Below, in pieces: positions 38,771 through 46,972 of a stretch of 64,000 nucleotides of DNA. Origin of the DNA: Peptoniphilus grossensis ph5 (GTDB lineage Bacteria > Bacillota > Clostridia > Tissierellales > Peptoniphilaceae); assembly GCF_000311825.1 (NCBI RefSeq), contig NZ_HE978566.1, positions 503,765 to 567,764 of the forward strand, read 5' to 3'. The position numbers were made by a program, and so were the translations under genes. Numbering within the stretch: the first letter of the stretch is position 1; each line of letters opens with the position of its first letter. The notes under the pieces are model-generated. The model searched no databases and was not told the origin of the DNA. It saw only the letters and a program-made list of their open reading frames with translations.

Positions 38771-38798
38771 AATAAAAAAGTAGGATCTCTCCTACTTT
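38771..38798 (-). terminator. Terminator after ftsY
   Basis: Perfect 9-bp stem AAAGTAGGA with TCCTACTTT and a 4-nt loop, followed by a T run on the minus strand, 17 nt after the ftsY stop. Confidence 0.9.
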
Positions 38799-38814
38799 AA
38801 AAGTTTATAAAATT

Positions 38815-40296
38815 TTATCCAAAAATTGTCTCTAAGAAAGTGTCAATATTAAAATCTTGAAGGTCGTCTATTCCTTCACCTACCCCAATTAGTTTAATTG
38901 GTATTCCAAGTTCAGATTGAAGGGCAATTACAACGCCGCCCTTTGCAGTTCCGTCAAGTTTTGTAAGGGCAATTGCAGAAATATCCGTAACTTCTTTAAA
39001 AGTTTTTGCTTGATTAATTGCATTTTGTCCAGTAGTTGAGTCAAGAACCAATAAATTTTCGCGATTAGCTTCAGGATATTTTTTGCTTATAATTCTATTT
39101 ATTTTTTCAAGTTCCTTCATAAGATTTGACTTGTTGTGAAGTCTTCCTGCAGTGTCGACTATTAATACATCAGTATTTCTTGCCTTAGCTGCTTCTATGG
39201 CATCGAAAACAACTGCGGCAGGGTCAGATCCCTCGTCGTGACTAATTACATCAACATTTGCTCTAATTCCCCATTCCTTTAGTTGGTCAATGGCAGCAGC
39301 TCTAAAAGTATCTGCCGCACAAACTAAAACTGATTTGTTTTCATTTTTAAATCTTTGTGAAAGTTTACCAATAGTTGTAGTTTTTCCTACGCCATTTACT
39401 CCAACTACCAAAATAATTACTGGTGGGTCTGAATTAATTTTTGTGTTTAGTTCTGGGTTCATTAATTTTTTTGCTTCTTTTAATAGCAGAGGTTTAACTT
39501 CTTTAGGGTCATTAACTTTTTCTCTAATTATTGTTTCACGCAAATTGTCAATTAGTTTCATTGTAGTTTCCATTCCCACATCTGCAGAAACTAAAATATC
39601 TTCAAGGTCTTCTAACATCTCATCGTCAATTTTTACATAGGCGCCAAGAACAGTGTTAATTTTTATGCCCACTTCTTTTCTTGTTTTGTCGAGACCATCC
39701 ATTAATCTTTGGAAAAGTGAAGCTTTTTTTGGTTCTTCTGTTACTTCTTCAACTTCTTCTTCGAGATTTTCGCCATTTTCCTCTAAATCATTTTCTTCTT
39801 TATCTTCTATCCTATTATCTAGTGCGTCTTCAATTACTTCCTTATCTTGAAATTTTTCATTAGTGTCTTCTATTTTTTCAGACGCTTCTAAATCTTCTTC
39901 TGATAAATTTCCTTCTTCTGAAACTTCTTCTAGCTTTTCATGGATTTCTTCTAAGTCTTTATCTTCTTTTTTTATTTCCTCTAAGTTGTCTTCAGTAAAT
40001 TGATCTTCTTTGAATTCTTCCTTGCTGTTCTCTATTTCTTCTGTTTTCTTTTCTATTGCCTTTTCAATTACTTCCTTATCTTGAAATTTTTCATTTGTGT
40101 CTTCTATTTTTTCAGAAGCTTCTAAATCTTCTTCTGACAGATTTCCTTCTTCTGAAACTTCTTCTAACTTTTCATGAATTTCTTCAAGGTTTTCTTCTTG
40201 ATTATCCTCAGAGGAGATTTCATCCTTTACTTCTTGAAGTTCTTCCTTAACTTCATCTTCTTTTTTCTTAAATTTATCTTTAAACCATTCAAACAT
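38815..40296 (-). CDS. ftsY: Signal recognition particle receptor FtsY with duplicated acidic domain
   Basis: The C-terminal NG domain (about residues 190-493) has GVNGVGKTTTIGKLS, DTAGRLHNKSNL and TKLDGTAKGGVV, so this is the SRP receptor GTPase. The first 190 residues are almost entirely Glu/Lys/Asp/Asn. They contain a 42-residue block that appears twice, at residues 37-78 and 115-156, with identical protein sequence. This makes the A domain long for the family. Such acidic regions mediate membrane and SecY contact in E. coli but are dispensable or variable elsewhere. Follows smc by 9 nt. Confidence 0.96.
   Translation of the reverse strand: MFEWFKDKFKKKEDEVKEELQEVKDEISSEDNQEENLEEIHEKLEEVSEEGNLSEEDLEASEKIEDTNEKFQDKEVIEKAIEKKTEEIENSKEEFKEDQFTEDNLEEIKKEDKDLEEIHEKLEEVSEEGNLSEEDLEASEKIEDTNEKFQDKEVIEDALDNRIEDKEENDLEENGENLEEEVEEVTEEPKKASLFQRLMDGLDKTRKEVGIKINTVLGAYVKIDDEMLEDLEDILVSADVGMETTMKLIDNLRETIIREKVNDPKEVKPLLLKEAKKLMNPELNTKINSDPPVIILVVGVNGVGKTTTIGKLSQRFKNENKSVLVCAADTFRAAAIDQLKEWGIRANVDVISHDEGSDPAAVVFDAIEAAKARNTDVLIVDTAGRLHNKSNLMKELEKINRIISKKYPEANRENLLVLDSTTGQNAINQAKTFKEVTDISAIALTKLDGTAKGGVVIALQSELGIPIKLIGVGEGIDDLQDFNIDTFLETIFG
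39829..39954 (-). repeat. Second copy of the 126-bp repeat in ftsY
   Basis: Encodes FtsY residues 115-156; differs from the other copy at about seven positions, all silent by my reading. Confidence 0.9.
40063..40188 (-). repeat. First copy of the 126-bp repeat in ftsY
   Basis: Encodes FtsY residues 37-78, the same 42 amino acids as the downstream copy at an offset of 78 residues (234 bp). Confidence 0.9.
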
Positions 40297-40305
40297 TTTT
40301 TTCTC

Positions 40306-43300
40306 CTAATCCTTTAATTTTACAGAATATAACTTACTAATTCCCTTCTCTTCCATTGTAACACCATACATAGTCTTTGCAAGCTCCATTGTAAGTTTTC
40401 TGTGAGTAATTATTATAAACTGAATTCCCTCTAAAGTAAGAAGGTAGTCAGCATATCTTTTAATATTTGCATCATCAAGGGCTGCATCGATTTCGTCTAA
40501 GATACAAAAAGAAGCAGGCCTATATTTTAAGAGGGCAAACAAAAGTGCCACAGCAGTTAGTGATTTTTCTCCACCTGATAAAAGTGAAAGAGCTTGAAGT
40601 CTCTTGCCAGGAGGAGAAGCCTTAATCTCTATACCGGAATTTAGCAAATCTCCTTCAATGCTTATTTCTGCGCGACCACCATTAAACAAAGTCTTAAAAA
40701 TTTCTGCAAAATTCTCTGAGATTTCATCCATGGCTTCTTTGAATATTTTTTTCATCTCAAGGTCTAACTTATTTAAAATTGACTTAATTTCTTCCTTTGA
40801 CTTGATTAAGTCGTCTCTTTGTGAGCTGTAGAAGTCAAGTCTTTCCTTTACTAGTTTATATTCTTCAATAGAAGAAATATTTACTTCTCCATAATCTCTT
40901 ACCTTTTTCTTCAACCTTTTAATTGAACTTTCCTTGATGTCTTGAAGATTTTCGTCGATGTATTTGTGAAAATCTCCGATGTTGTACTCATCATTTAGCC
41001 TAACACTTTCATTTAATATTTTATTTTTGTTCATATCAATTTTTAAATTGATTTTTTCTCTTTCTGAATTTATTATAAGTGATTTTTCCTTTAATTCACT
41101 TAACTTATCTTTGCTACTTAAGAAAACTTTATTTTTTTCTTCCAAAAGACTTTTTAGATCATTAATGGAAATTTTTAAATTTTCAATAGATAAGTTTAGG
41201 TCTTCTAATTTAATCTTATTTTCATCATTAAAACTTGTTTTATTATTAATGTTAAGACTAGTGTCCTCTAATGAAATTTTATTAACCTTCAATTTTTCTT
41301 CAATACTTTGAATTTCATTTTTTATTCTTTCACTTTCTCTATTGTTATATAGAAGTTTTTCACGATTTTCTCTCTCTAATAGCTGAATATCAATTCTTTC
41401 ACTTTTTAAAGCCTCTATTGACTTTGATAATTCAGATAATTTTTCTCCGCTATCCACTTCTTTAAGTAGATCTTCTAAAAGTTTATTTTTATTTTCAATT
41501 TCCAAAGTATTTTTTTCTAAATTTGAAGAGTCAACTTTGATGTTTTCTTCTAATTCATCTCTTTCTCTTTCATATTTATTTAAGTAATTTGTATTTAAAT
41601 CTCTGTCATTTTTATTTTTGTAAATATTTTTTTCAATATCAGAAATTTTCATTTTGTAAGAGTTTTGTCTTTCAGAAAAATCTCTTGAAAAATTTTCTAA
41701 ATCAAAAATTTCTTTTTCTATTTTACTTTTATCCTGGCTAAGGTTTTTTATCTCAGCATTGGTTTCCTTAGCTTTAATTTGAAGTTCATTTATTTCATTT
41801 TTACGCAAAATAAAACTGCTGTTGAAATTATTTAAACTTCCGCCAGTTATGGCTCCTGAAGGATTAAATACCTCGCCCTTTAGAGTTACAACTTTTAATT
41901 TGTGCTTTTTTGATATGCGACTTGCATTTTTAAAATTATCGGCAACAATAACTCTTCCAAGTAAATTGTAAAAAATTCCAGAAAAAACTTCGTCAAATTT
42001 AATTAAATCGCAGGCTATTCCAATTACCCCATCTTCAGAATTTATTTTTACCTTACTGCCATTAACTCTATCAAGGGGCAAAAAGGTCGCTCTGCCCATT
42101 TTATGGTCTTCAAGAATTTTTAGCATGTCTGAAGTTTCTTTAGTTGAAGACACAATTATATTTTGAGCCATGGAACCGAGAGCTACTGAAATTGCCCTTT
42201 CATATTTTTTTTCTACAGAAAACTTTTCTGCTACAGGTCCAAATAAGGACTCTTTAAAGACATTATTCTTTGAAGAAAAATTCATAAAAGACTTTACAGT
42301 TCTGTTGTAGCCTTCATAATTTGACTCCATATTTTCAAGTATTTTTAATTTAGCTAAGCTTTCATTTAAAGAATTTTTCTTTGAAATCAACTTATTTTCA
42401 ATATTTTTATTGTTTTCATCTAGGTTTTTTAGCTTTTCCTCAGTCTTTTGAAAGTCTAATTCCTCTTTTTTAAGTAAGTCATTTAATTTCTCTATTTCCT
42501 TTGAATCTTTATCAATAATTTTTACAAATTCAGCTTCATTATTTTTCAGATTTTCAATGCTTTTCTCTAAACTGAGCTTTCTATTATTTTTTTCTTCAAT
42601 TATGTCCTTTAAGGTTTCGTTTTTAAAATTAATATTTTCTATTTCATTTTTTATTTTATTTTTATTTTCAAAATTTAAATTGCCAATTTCTTCTAATTTT
42701 TTAAATTCTTCTTCAAAATTCTCAATAATTCTATTTTTTTCTTCTAATTTTTTTAGAATTTCATCTTTTGATTCCTTAAGAATTTCCTGATCCTTGTAAA
42801 GATCTTCTAAGTTTTTATTATTTAAAAGCAGGCTTTCTTTAAGAGAAGAATTTTCAAACTCAATTCTCTCAGAATCTTTTTTTAATGAATTTATCTTTTC
42901 GCTTTGAAGAGTAAGTTCTAAATTTATTTTGTCATATTCATCTTTTTGGCGATTTAAATTTTCATTGGCTTCATTGTTTTTATCAGAAATATTAGAAATT
43001 TCACCTTCTAATACTTCCAATTCCTTATATAAATTATTGCGCTCTAAAGTAATTTTATCAGAATCTATTTTTAAATTTTCTGAAGTCTCTTCTAGTTTTT
43101 TTATTTCTTCTTCTTTATTTTTTATATCTTTACAAGAAAAATTAATGTCATTAATTTTTAAAACTTCAAAATCCTTTAGGTAGGCTTCAGCTTTTTCAGC
43201 TTGAGCCTTGAGATTTTCTTCTTGAAGGACTATTTCTGATAAAATGTCTTCGATTCTAACTAAATTTTCTTCTGTCTTTAAAAGTTTATTAGTAGATTGA

Positions 43301-43824
43301 ACTTTTTTGTACTTATATTTTGAAATCCCTGCAGCCTCTTCAAATATATTTCTCCTGTCTTCTGGCTTTGAACTTAGAACAGATTCAATTTTTCCTTGAC
43401 CAATTACAGAATAACCATCTTTTCCAATACCAGTGTCCATAAAAAGTTCTTTGATGTCCTTGAGCCTGCACTTTTTATTGTTAATCAAGAATTCACTTTC
43501 AAGAGACCTATACATCCTTCTAGTGACAGAAACTTCGTTATAAGGAAGGTTAAGAGATTTGTCGCTATTGTCAAAGACAATAGTAACTTCAGCAAGTCCT
43601 AGTGGTCTTTTGGCATCAGTTCCAGAAAAAATTACATCTTCCATCTTATTTCCACGAAGATTTTTAACTGAAGTTTCTCCCAGCACCCAGGTAATGGCAT
43701 CAGTAATATTGCTCTTACCACTACCATTTGGTCCCACTATTGCCGTAGTAGTCTCGTCTAATTCAATTTTTGTTCTATTTGCAAAGGATTTAAATCCCTG
43801 CATAGTAACTGATTTTAAAAACAT
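40306..43824 (-). CDS. smc: Chromosome segregation protein SMC
   Basis: A 1172-aa SMC: N-terminal Walker A GPNGSGKSN (about residue 32), two long coiled coils, a hinge at about 505-640 (FGPVAEKFSVEKKYERAI, GGSLNNF), and a C-terminal head with LLSGGEKSLTAVALLFAL (signature) and ILDEIDAALDD (Walker B). It organises and segregates the chromosome together with ScpA/B. Located between the radical SAM gene and ftsY. Confidence 0.98.
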   Translation of the reverse strand: MFLKSVTMQGFKSFANRTKIELDETTTAIVGPNGSGKSNITDAITWVLGETSVKNLRGNKMEDVIFSGTDAKRPLGLAEVTIVFDNSDKSLNLPYNEVSVTRRMYRSLESEFLINNKKCRLKDIKELFMDTGIGKDGYSVIGQGKIESVLSSKPEDRRNIFEEAAGISKYKYKKVQSTNKLLKTEENLVRIEDILSEIVLQEENLKAQAEKAEAYLKDFEVLKINDINFSCKDIKNKEEEIKKLEETSENLKIDSDKITLERNNLYKELEVLEGEISNISDKNNEANENLNRQKDEYDKINLELTLQSEKINSLKKDSERIEFENSSLKESLLLNNKNLEDLYKDQEILKESKDEILKKLEEKNRIIENFEEEFKKLEEIGNLNFENKNKIKNEIENINFKNETLKDIIEEKNNRKLSLEKSIENLKNNEAEFVKIIDKDSKEIEKLNDLLKKEELDFQKTEEKLKNLDENNKNIENKLISKKNSLNESLAKLKILENMESNYEGYNRTVKSFMNFSSKNNVFKESLFGPVAEKFSVEKKYERAISVALGSMAQNIIVSSTKETSDMLKILEDHKMGRATFLPLDRVNGSKVKINSEDGVIGIACDLIKFDEVFSGIFYNLLGRVIVADNFKNASRISKKHKLKVVTLKGEVFNPSGAITGGSLNNFNSSFILRKNEINELQIKAKETNAEIKNLSQDKSKIEKEIFDLENFSRDFSERQNSYKMKISDIEKNIYKNKNDRDLNTNYLNKYERERDELEENIKVDSSNLEKNTLEIENKNKLLEDLLKEVDSGEKLSELSKSIEALKSERIDIQLLERENREKLLYNNRESERIKNEIQSIEEKLKVNKISLEDTSLNINNKTSFNDENKIKLEDLNLSIENLKISINDLKSLLEEKNKVFLSSKDKLSELKEKSLIINSEREKINLKIDMNKNKILNESVRLNDEYNIGDFHKYIDENLQDIKESSIKRLKKKVRDYGEVNISSIEEYKLVKERLDFYSSQRDDLIKSKEEIKSILNKLDLEMKKIFKEAMDEISENFAEIFKTLFNGGRAEISIEGDLLNSGIEIKASPPGKRLQALSLLSGGEKSLTAVALLFALLKYRPASFCILDEIDAALDDANIKRYADYLLTLEGIQFIIITHRKLTMELAKTMYGVTMEEKGISKLYSVKLKD

Positions 43825-43828
43825 CTAC

Positions 43829-44878
43829 TCACCCATAATAATCTCTTATATCAATAAGCTCACTAAATTTAGCTTGAATTTCAACATCAAAACTTCCTAA
43901 ATCTTTCTCTCTCAATTTGATTTTTGAGATATCCAGTTCTTTTATAATTTCATCTTTATTTTTCGATTTTTGCCCACTAATATTTGAAATATTTTTTCCA
44001 CTGGCAAAAATTAATATCTCATTGCTTATATTTTTTGACTTTATAAAATAATTTAAAAGACCTCTCTTAAAATAATAAGCCTCAACTAACTGCCTATAGG
44101 CAGGATGAAAGGCTCCTGCAATTACATCTTTATCATAGTTTATATTTTCCGTTGGTTGAAGTCCAACTCTTATTACATTTATGTCATTTTTATAATAAAT
44201 ATCTAGTATGTCTGCAACAAATTTTATAGAAGAATCTAAGTCTAAGGCCTTGTACTTTCCATCTATCAAGTTTTTATAAAGAGCCGTCTCTTTAATTACA
44301 AGAGTTGGATAAATCCTCACGCAATCTGGTTTTAGTTTTACAAATTCCCTTGCTGTGTAAATAGACTTGTCAATATTATCTCCTGGTAGTCCAACCATTT
44401 GTTGTAGTCCCAGTGAAAATCCATAATCCTTAATTAATTTCGATGCACTATAAACACAAGCTGCATCATGACCTCTATTGGAAAGACTTAAAACCTCTTC
44501 ATCAAGGCTTTGAACTCCCAGTTCAATTATGTCAACGCCATATTTTTTCAAATTTTTTAATATTTCATGGTCAATGGCATCTGGTCTTGTGGAAAGTCTA
44601 ATGTATTTAACTAAGCCTTTTCCTTTATATCTATGTGCAACTTCTAAAAATTCACTTTGCTTATCTATGGGTATGGCTGTGAAACTTCCGCCATAAAAGG
44701 CAACTTCAATGTTGTCCTTTCTTTTAAAATAAGAAAGATATTCCAAAATAGTATTTTCCACATCACTATTTGAAATATCTGTAGACATTCCCGTAATTTT
44801 TCTTTGGTTACAAAAAACACAATCGTTGGGACAGCCATAGTGAGGGATGAAAATTGGTATGATATTTCTCTTAGACAA
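43829..44878 (-). CDS. Elp3-like radical SAM protein without acetyltransferase domain
   Basis: Beginning IIPIFIPHYGCPNDCVFCNQ, it has a C-x4-type radical SAM cluster motif (CPNDCVFC, C-x3-C-x2-C), AFYGGSFTAIP, and VQSLDEEVLSLSNRGH. At about 349 aa it has the Elp3 radical SAM part and a short C-terminal domain but no GNAT acetyltransferase. This is the radical SAM gene found between rnc and smc in many Clostridia; its tRNA or other substrate is unknown. The TTG start follows GGAGAGG and overlaps the rnc stop by 8 nt; an upstream ATG would overlap rnc by 86 nt. Confidence 0.87.
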   Translation of the reverse strand: MSKRNIIPIFIPHYGCPNDCVFCNQRKITGMSTDISNSDVENTILEYLSYFKRKDNIEVAFYGGSFTAIPIDKQSEFLEVAHRYKGKGLVKYIRLSTRPDAIDHEILKNLKKYGVDIIELGVQSLDEEVLSLSNRGHDAACVYSASKLIKDYGFSLGLQQMVGLPGDNIDKSIYTAREFVKLKPDCVRIYPTLVIKETALYKNLIDGKYKALDLDSSIKFVADILDIYYKNDINVIRVGLQPTENINYDKDVIAGAFHPAYRQLVEAYYFKRGLLNYFIKSKNISNEILIFASGKNISNISGQKSKNKDEIIKELDISKIKLREKDLGSFDVEIQAKFSELIDIRDYYG

Positions 44879-45569
44879 TTTTCCCTCTCCTTTTAAAGGC
44901 ATCCTTGGCAGCCTCTTGTTGAGACTCCTTTTTTGTTTTTCCCTTTCCACTTCCAACTAAAACTTCATCTAAATACAATTCAGTAAAGAAAGTTTTATCG
45001 TTGTCTGGACCTTCTTCTCTGACTAATTTATACTCAGCTTTTTTGCCAGATTTTTGCACCTTTTCTTGAAATTTAGTTTTGAAATCAATATTAAATAACT
45101 TATAGCTATCTTTTTCTAAAAAATCTTGAAATAAATCCAAAATAATTTTTTTGACATTTTCGAAGTTTGAATCTAAATAAATTGCTCCAAATAAAGCTTC
45201 AAGAGCATCAGCGGAAGTGGACTCTCTATTTTTTCCACCACTTTTTATTTCTCCCTTACCAAATTTTAAATATTCTCCAAGCATTAACTTTTTGGAAATA
45301 AAAAACAAAACTTTCTCATTTACAGATTCAGCTCTCATCTTAGTTAGGGATCCTTCCTTGTCTTCTGGAAAATTTATATAAAAATATTCTCCAATTACAA
45401 GACCAAGAATTGCATCGCCTAGATATTCTAGCCTTTCGTTACTCTCAAAGCTCTTCATGTCATTTTCATTGATAAAAGAACTGTGAGTTAAAGCTTTTTC
45501 TAAAAGATCTCTATTTTTAAAATTATAATTTAATTTTTTTTCAAGATGTTTTAGATTATCCATAGACAT
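44871..45569 (-). CDS. rnc: Ribonuclease III
   Basis: A 232-aa dsRNA endonuclease: catalytic block NERLEYLGDAILGLVIGEY (about 43-61), second acidic site ADALEALFGAIYLDS, and C-terminal dsRNA-binding domain ending with KKESQQEAAKDAFKRRG. It processes rRNA precursors. It lies in the classic acpP-rnc-smc-ftsY order. Confidence 0.98.
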   Translation of the reverse strand: MSMDNLKHLEKKLNYNFKNRDLLEKALTHSSFINENDMKSFESNERLEYLGDAILGLVIGEYFYINFPEDKEGSLTKMRAESVNEKVLFFISKKLMLGEYLKFGKGEIKSGGKNRESTSADALEALFGAIYLDSNFENVKKIILDLFQDFLEKDSYKLFNIDFKTKFQEKVQKSGKKAEYKLVREEGPDNDKTFFTELYLDEVLVGSGKGKTKKESQQEAAKDAFKRRGKIV

Positions 45570-45573
45570 GAAA

Positions 45574-45801
45574 TCACTGTTCCAATTCTTCTACATAGTC
45601 AATAACATCGCCAACAGTTTTTAATTTTTCTAGATCTTCTTCAGAAACTTCAGTCTCAAATTCTTCTTCAATAGTCATAACTAGTTCAACAAGTTCAATT
45701 GAATCAGCGTTTAAGTCATCTTGAAAGCTCATATCTTCATCAAGTTCACTTACATCCATGTTAAATTGTTCTGCAATAATTTCTAGAATTCTTTCTTTCA
45801 T
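45574..45801 (-). CDS. acpP: Acyl carrier protein
   Basis: A 75-aa acidic helical protein; the phosphopantetheine serine is in LNADSIELVELVM (DSI in place of the more common DSL). It overlaps plsX by 4 nt, linking carrier and acyltransferase in lipid synthesis. Confidence 0.97.
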   Translation of the reverse strand: MKERILEIIAEQFNMDVSELDEDMSFQDDLNADSIELVELVMTIEEEFETEVSEEDLEKLKTVGDVIDYVEELEQ

Positions 45802-46784
45802 TTACCTTCCACCTTATCTTTAATTTTTTTAACTACATTAGATTCTACTATACTTATAGCATATTTTGCAGCATTTTTTATTGCTCTCTCATCAGAATTT
45901 CCATGAGCCTTTATAATATTCCCGTCGATGCCCAAAAGTATTGTGCCGCCAACTTCCTTTGAATCTAAATTTTTAAATTTAGTCATTAAAAACTTACTAA
46001 ATAGAGCTTTGCTTTCATCATCAAGATCAGACTTTTCGAGGCTGTGAAACACATTTTTTACGGCAAAATCAACTACACCTTCAATTGACTTTAGTAAAAT
46101 ATTTCCATCAAAGCCATCACAGACAAGAAGGTCAACATCGTTATTCATAATATCTCTTGCTTCAATATTTCCAACAAAATTTATATTGCTATCTTTAAGG
46201 GCCTTATAGGTTTCTTTATATAAAGAGTTTCCCTTGCCTTCTTCACTACCTACATTTAATAGACCAACCTTTGGCGAATCAATTTTATAATATTCTTTAA
46301 GAAAAACTTCTCCAAGAGTTGCGAACTCTAGTAGGAGTTCTGGGTTTGTGTCCATATTAGCACCAGAGTCAATTACCATAGTGTTTGATTTCATGCCAGG
46401 AATAGTTGTAGGTAGAACTGCTCTTTTTATTCCCTTAATTCTTCCAACTATAAATAAGCCACCTGCTAAAAGCGCTCCCGTACTTCCTGCAGAAATTAAG
46501 GCGTCGCCTTTCTTTTCTTTTAATAAAGTCATAGCAATGACAATTGAAGAATCCTTTTTGCGTCTAAGTGCAAATGCAGGGTCTTCATTATTCTCAATAT
46601 TTTCCTTTGCATCAACTATTTCAACTTTGTCTTTATTGTAATCTAGTTCTTGTAGATTTTCTTTTATAAAATCTTCTCTTCCAACTAGAATAATTTCTGT
46701 ATCAAATTCATTAGAGGCTTCGATTGCACCCTTAATAATTTCGGATTTATTATCTCCACCATTTATATCAAAAATTAATTTCAT
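45798..46784 (-). CDS. plsX: Phosphate acyltransferase PlsX
   Basis: A 328-aa enzyme that makes acyl-phosphate from acyl-ACP, feeding PlsY. It starts KLIFDINGGDNKSEI in place of the commonest DAMGGD motif, with SAGSTGALLAGG, RAVLPTTIPGM, MVIDSGANMD and LVCDGFDGNILLKS as family blocks. It is first in the plsX-acpP-rnc-elp3-like-smc-ftsY operon. Confidence 0.96.
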   Translation of the reverse strand: MKLIFDINGGDNKSEIIKGAIEASNEFDTEIILVGREDFIKENLQELDYNKDKVEIVDAKENIENNEDPAFALRRKKDSSIVIAMTLLKEKKGDALISAGSTGALLAGGLFIVGRIKGIKRAVLPTTIPGMKSNTMVIDSGANMDTNPELLLEFATLGEVFLKEYYKIDSPKVGLLNVGSEEGKGNSLYKETYKALKDSNINFVGNIEARDIMNNDVDLLVCDGFDGNILLKSIEGVVDFAVKNVFHSLEKSDLDDESKALFSKFLMTKFKNLDSKEVGGTILLGIDGNIIKAHGNSDERAIKNAAKYAISIVESNVVKKIKDKVEGK

Positions 46785-46809
46785 TTTGACCTCCAGTAAT
46801 AATTTTAAT

Positions 46810-46836
46810 ATTATATCAAAAGATTAAAAAAATCAA
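46810..46836 (-). promoter_or_regulatory. Possible plsX promoter
   Basis: TATAAT about 26 nt upstream of plsX, with TTGATT at the short spacing of 15 nt on the minus strand. The -10 is good and the spacing poor. Confidence 0.4.
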
Positions 46837-46901
46837 TGATTAAGGCGTAAGTCTAATATCAACTTATAAAAAGTTTAACACATATAAAATAAAATTTATA
46901 C

Positions 46902-46931
46902 AAAAACTCGCCCAAGTTTCCTTGAGCGAGT
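46902..46931 (-). terminator. Terminator after nifJ
   Basis: ACTCGCTCAAG pairs with CTTGGGCGAGT (11 bp, one G-U) around a GAAA tetraloop, followed by TTTTT on the minus strand. The strongest terminator in the window. Confidence 0.92.
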
Positions 46932-46972
46932 CCAAATAATTATAAAATTTATATTAAGTTAAATTAGTTATA

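Noticed and set aside
39290..39863. Long open frames on the plus strand opposite ftsY, smc, ffh and other minus-strand genes
   Set aside because: They are antisense shadows of AT-rich, Glu/Lys-rich coding sequence; none has a plausible ribosome site or family resemblance.
39829..40188. Repeats in ftsY as a CRISPR array or non-coding tandem repeat
   Set aside because: There are only two copies, they keep the reading frame and they differ at silent positions, so they are a coding duplication.
46800..46860. FapR-like operator upstream of plsX (ATTAG..CTTAAT)
   Set aside because: The two halves match each other poorly and no fapR gene precedes plsX, its usual position.
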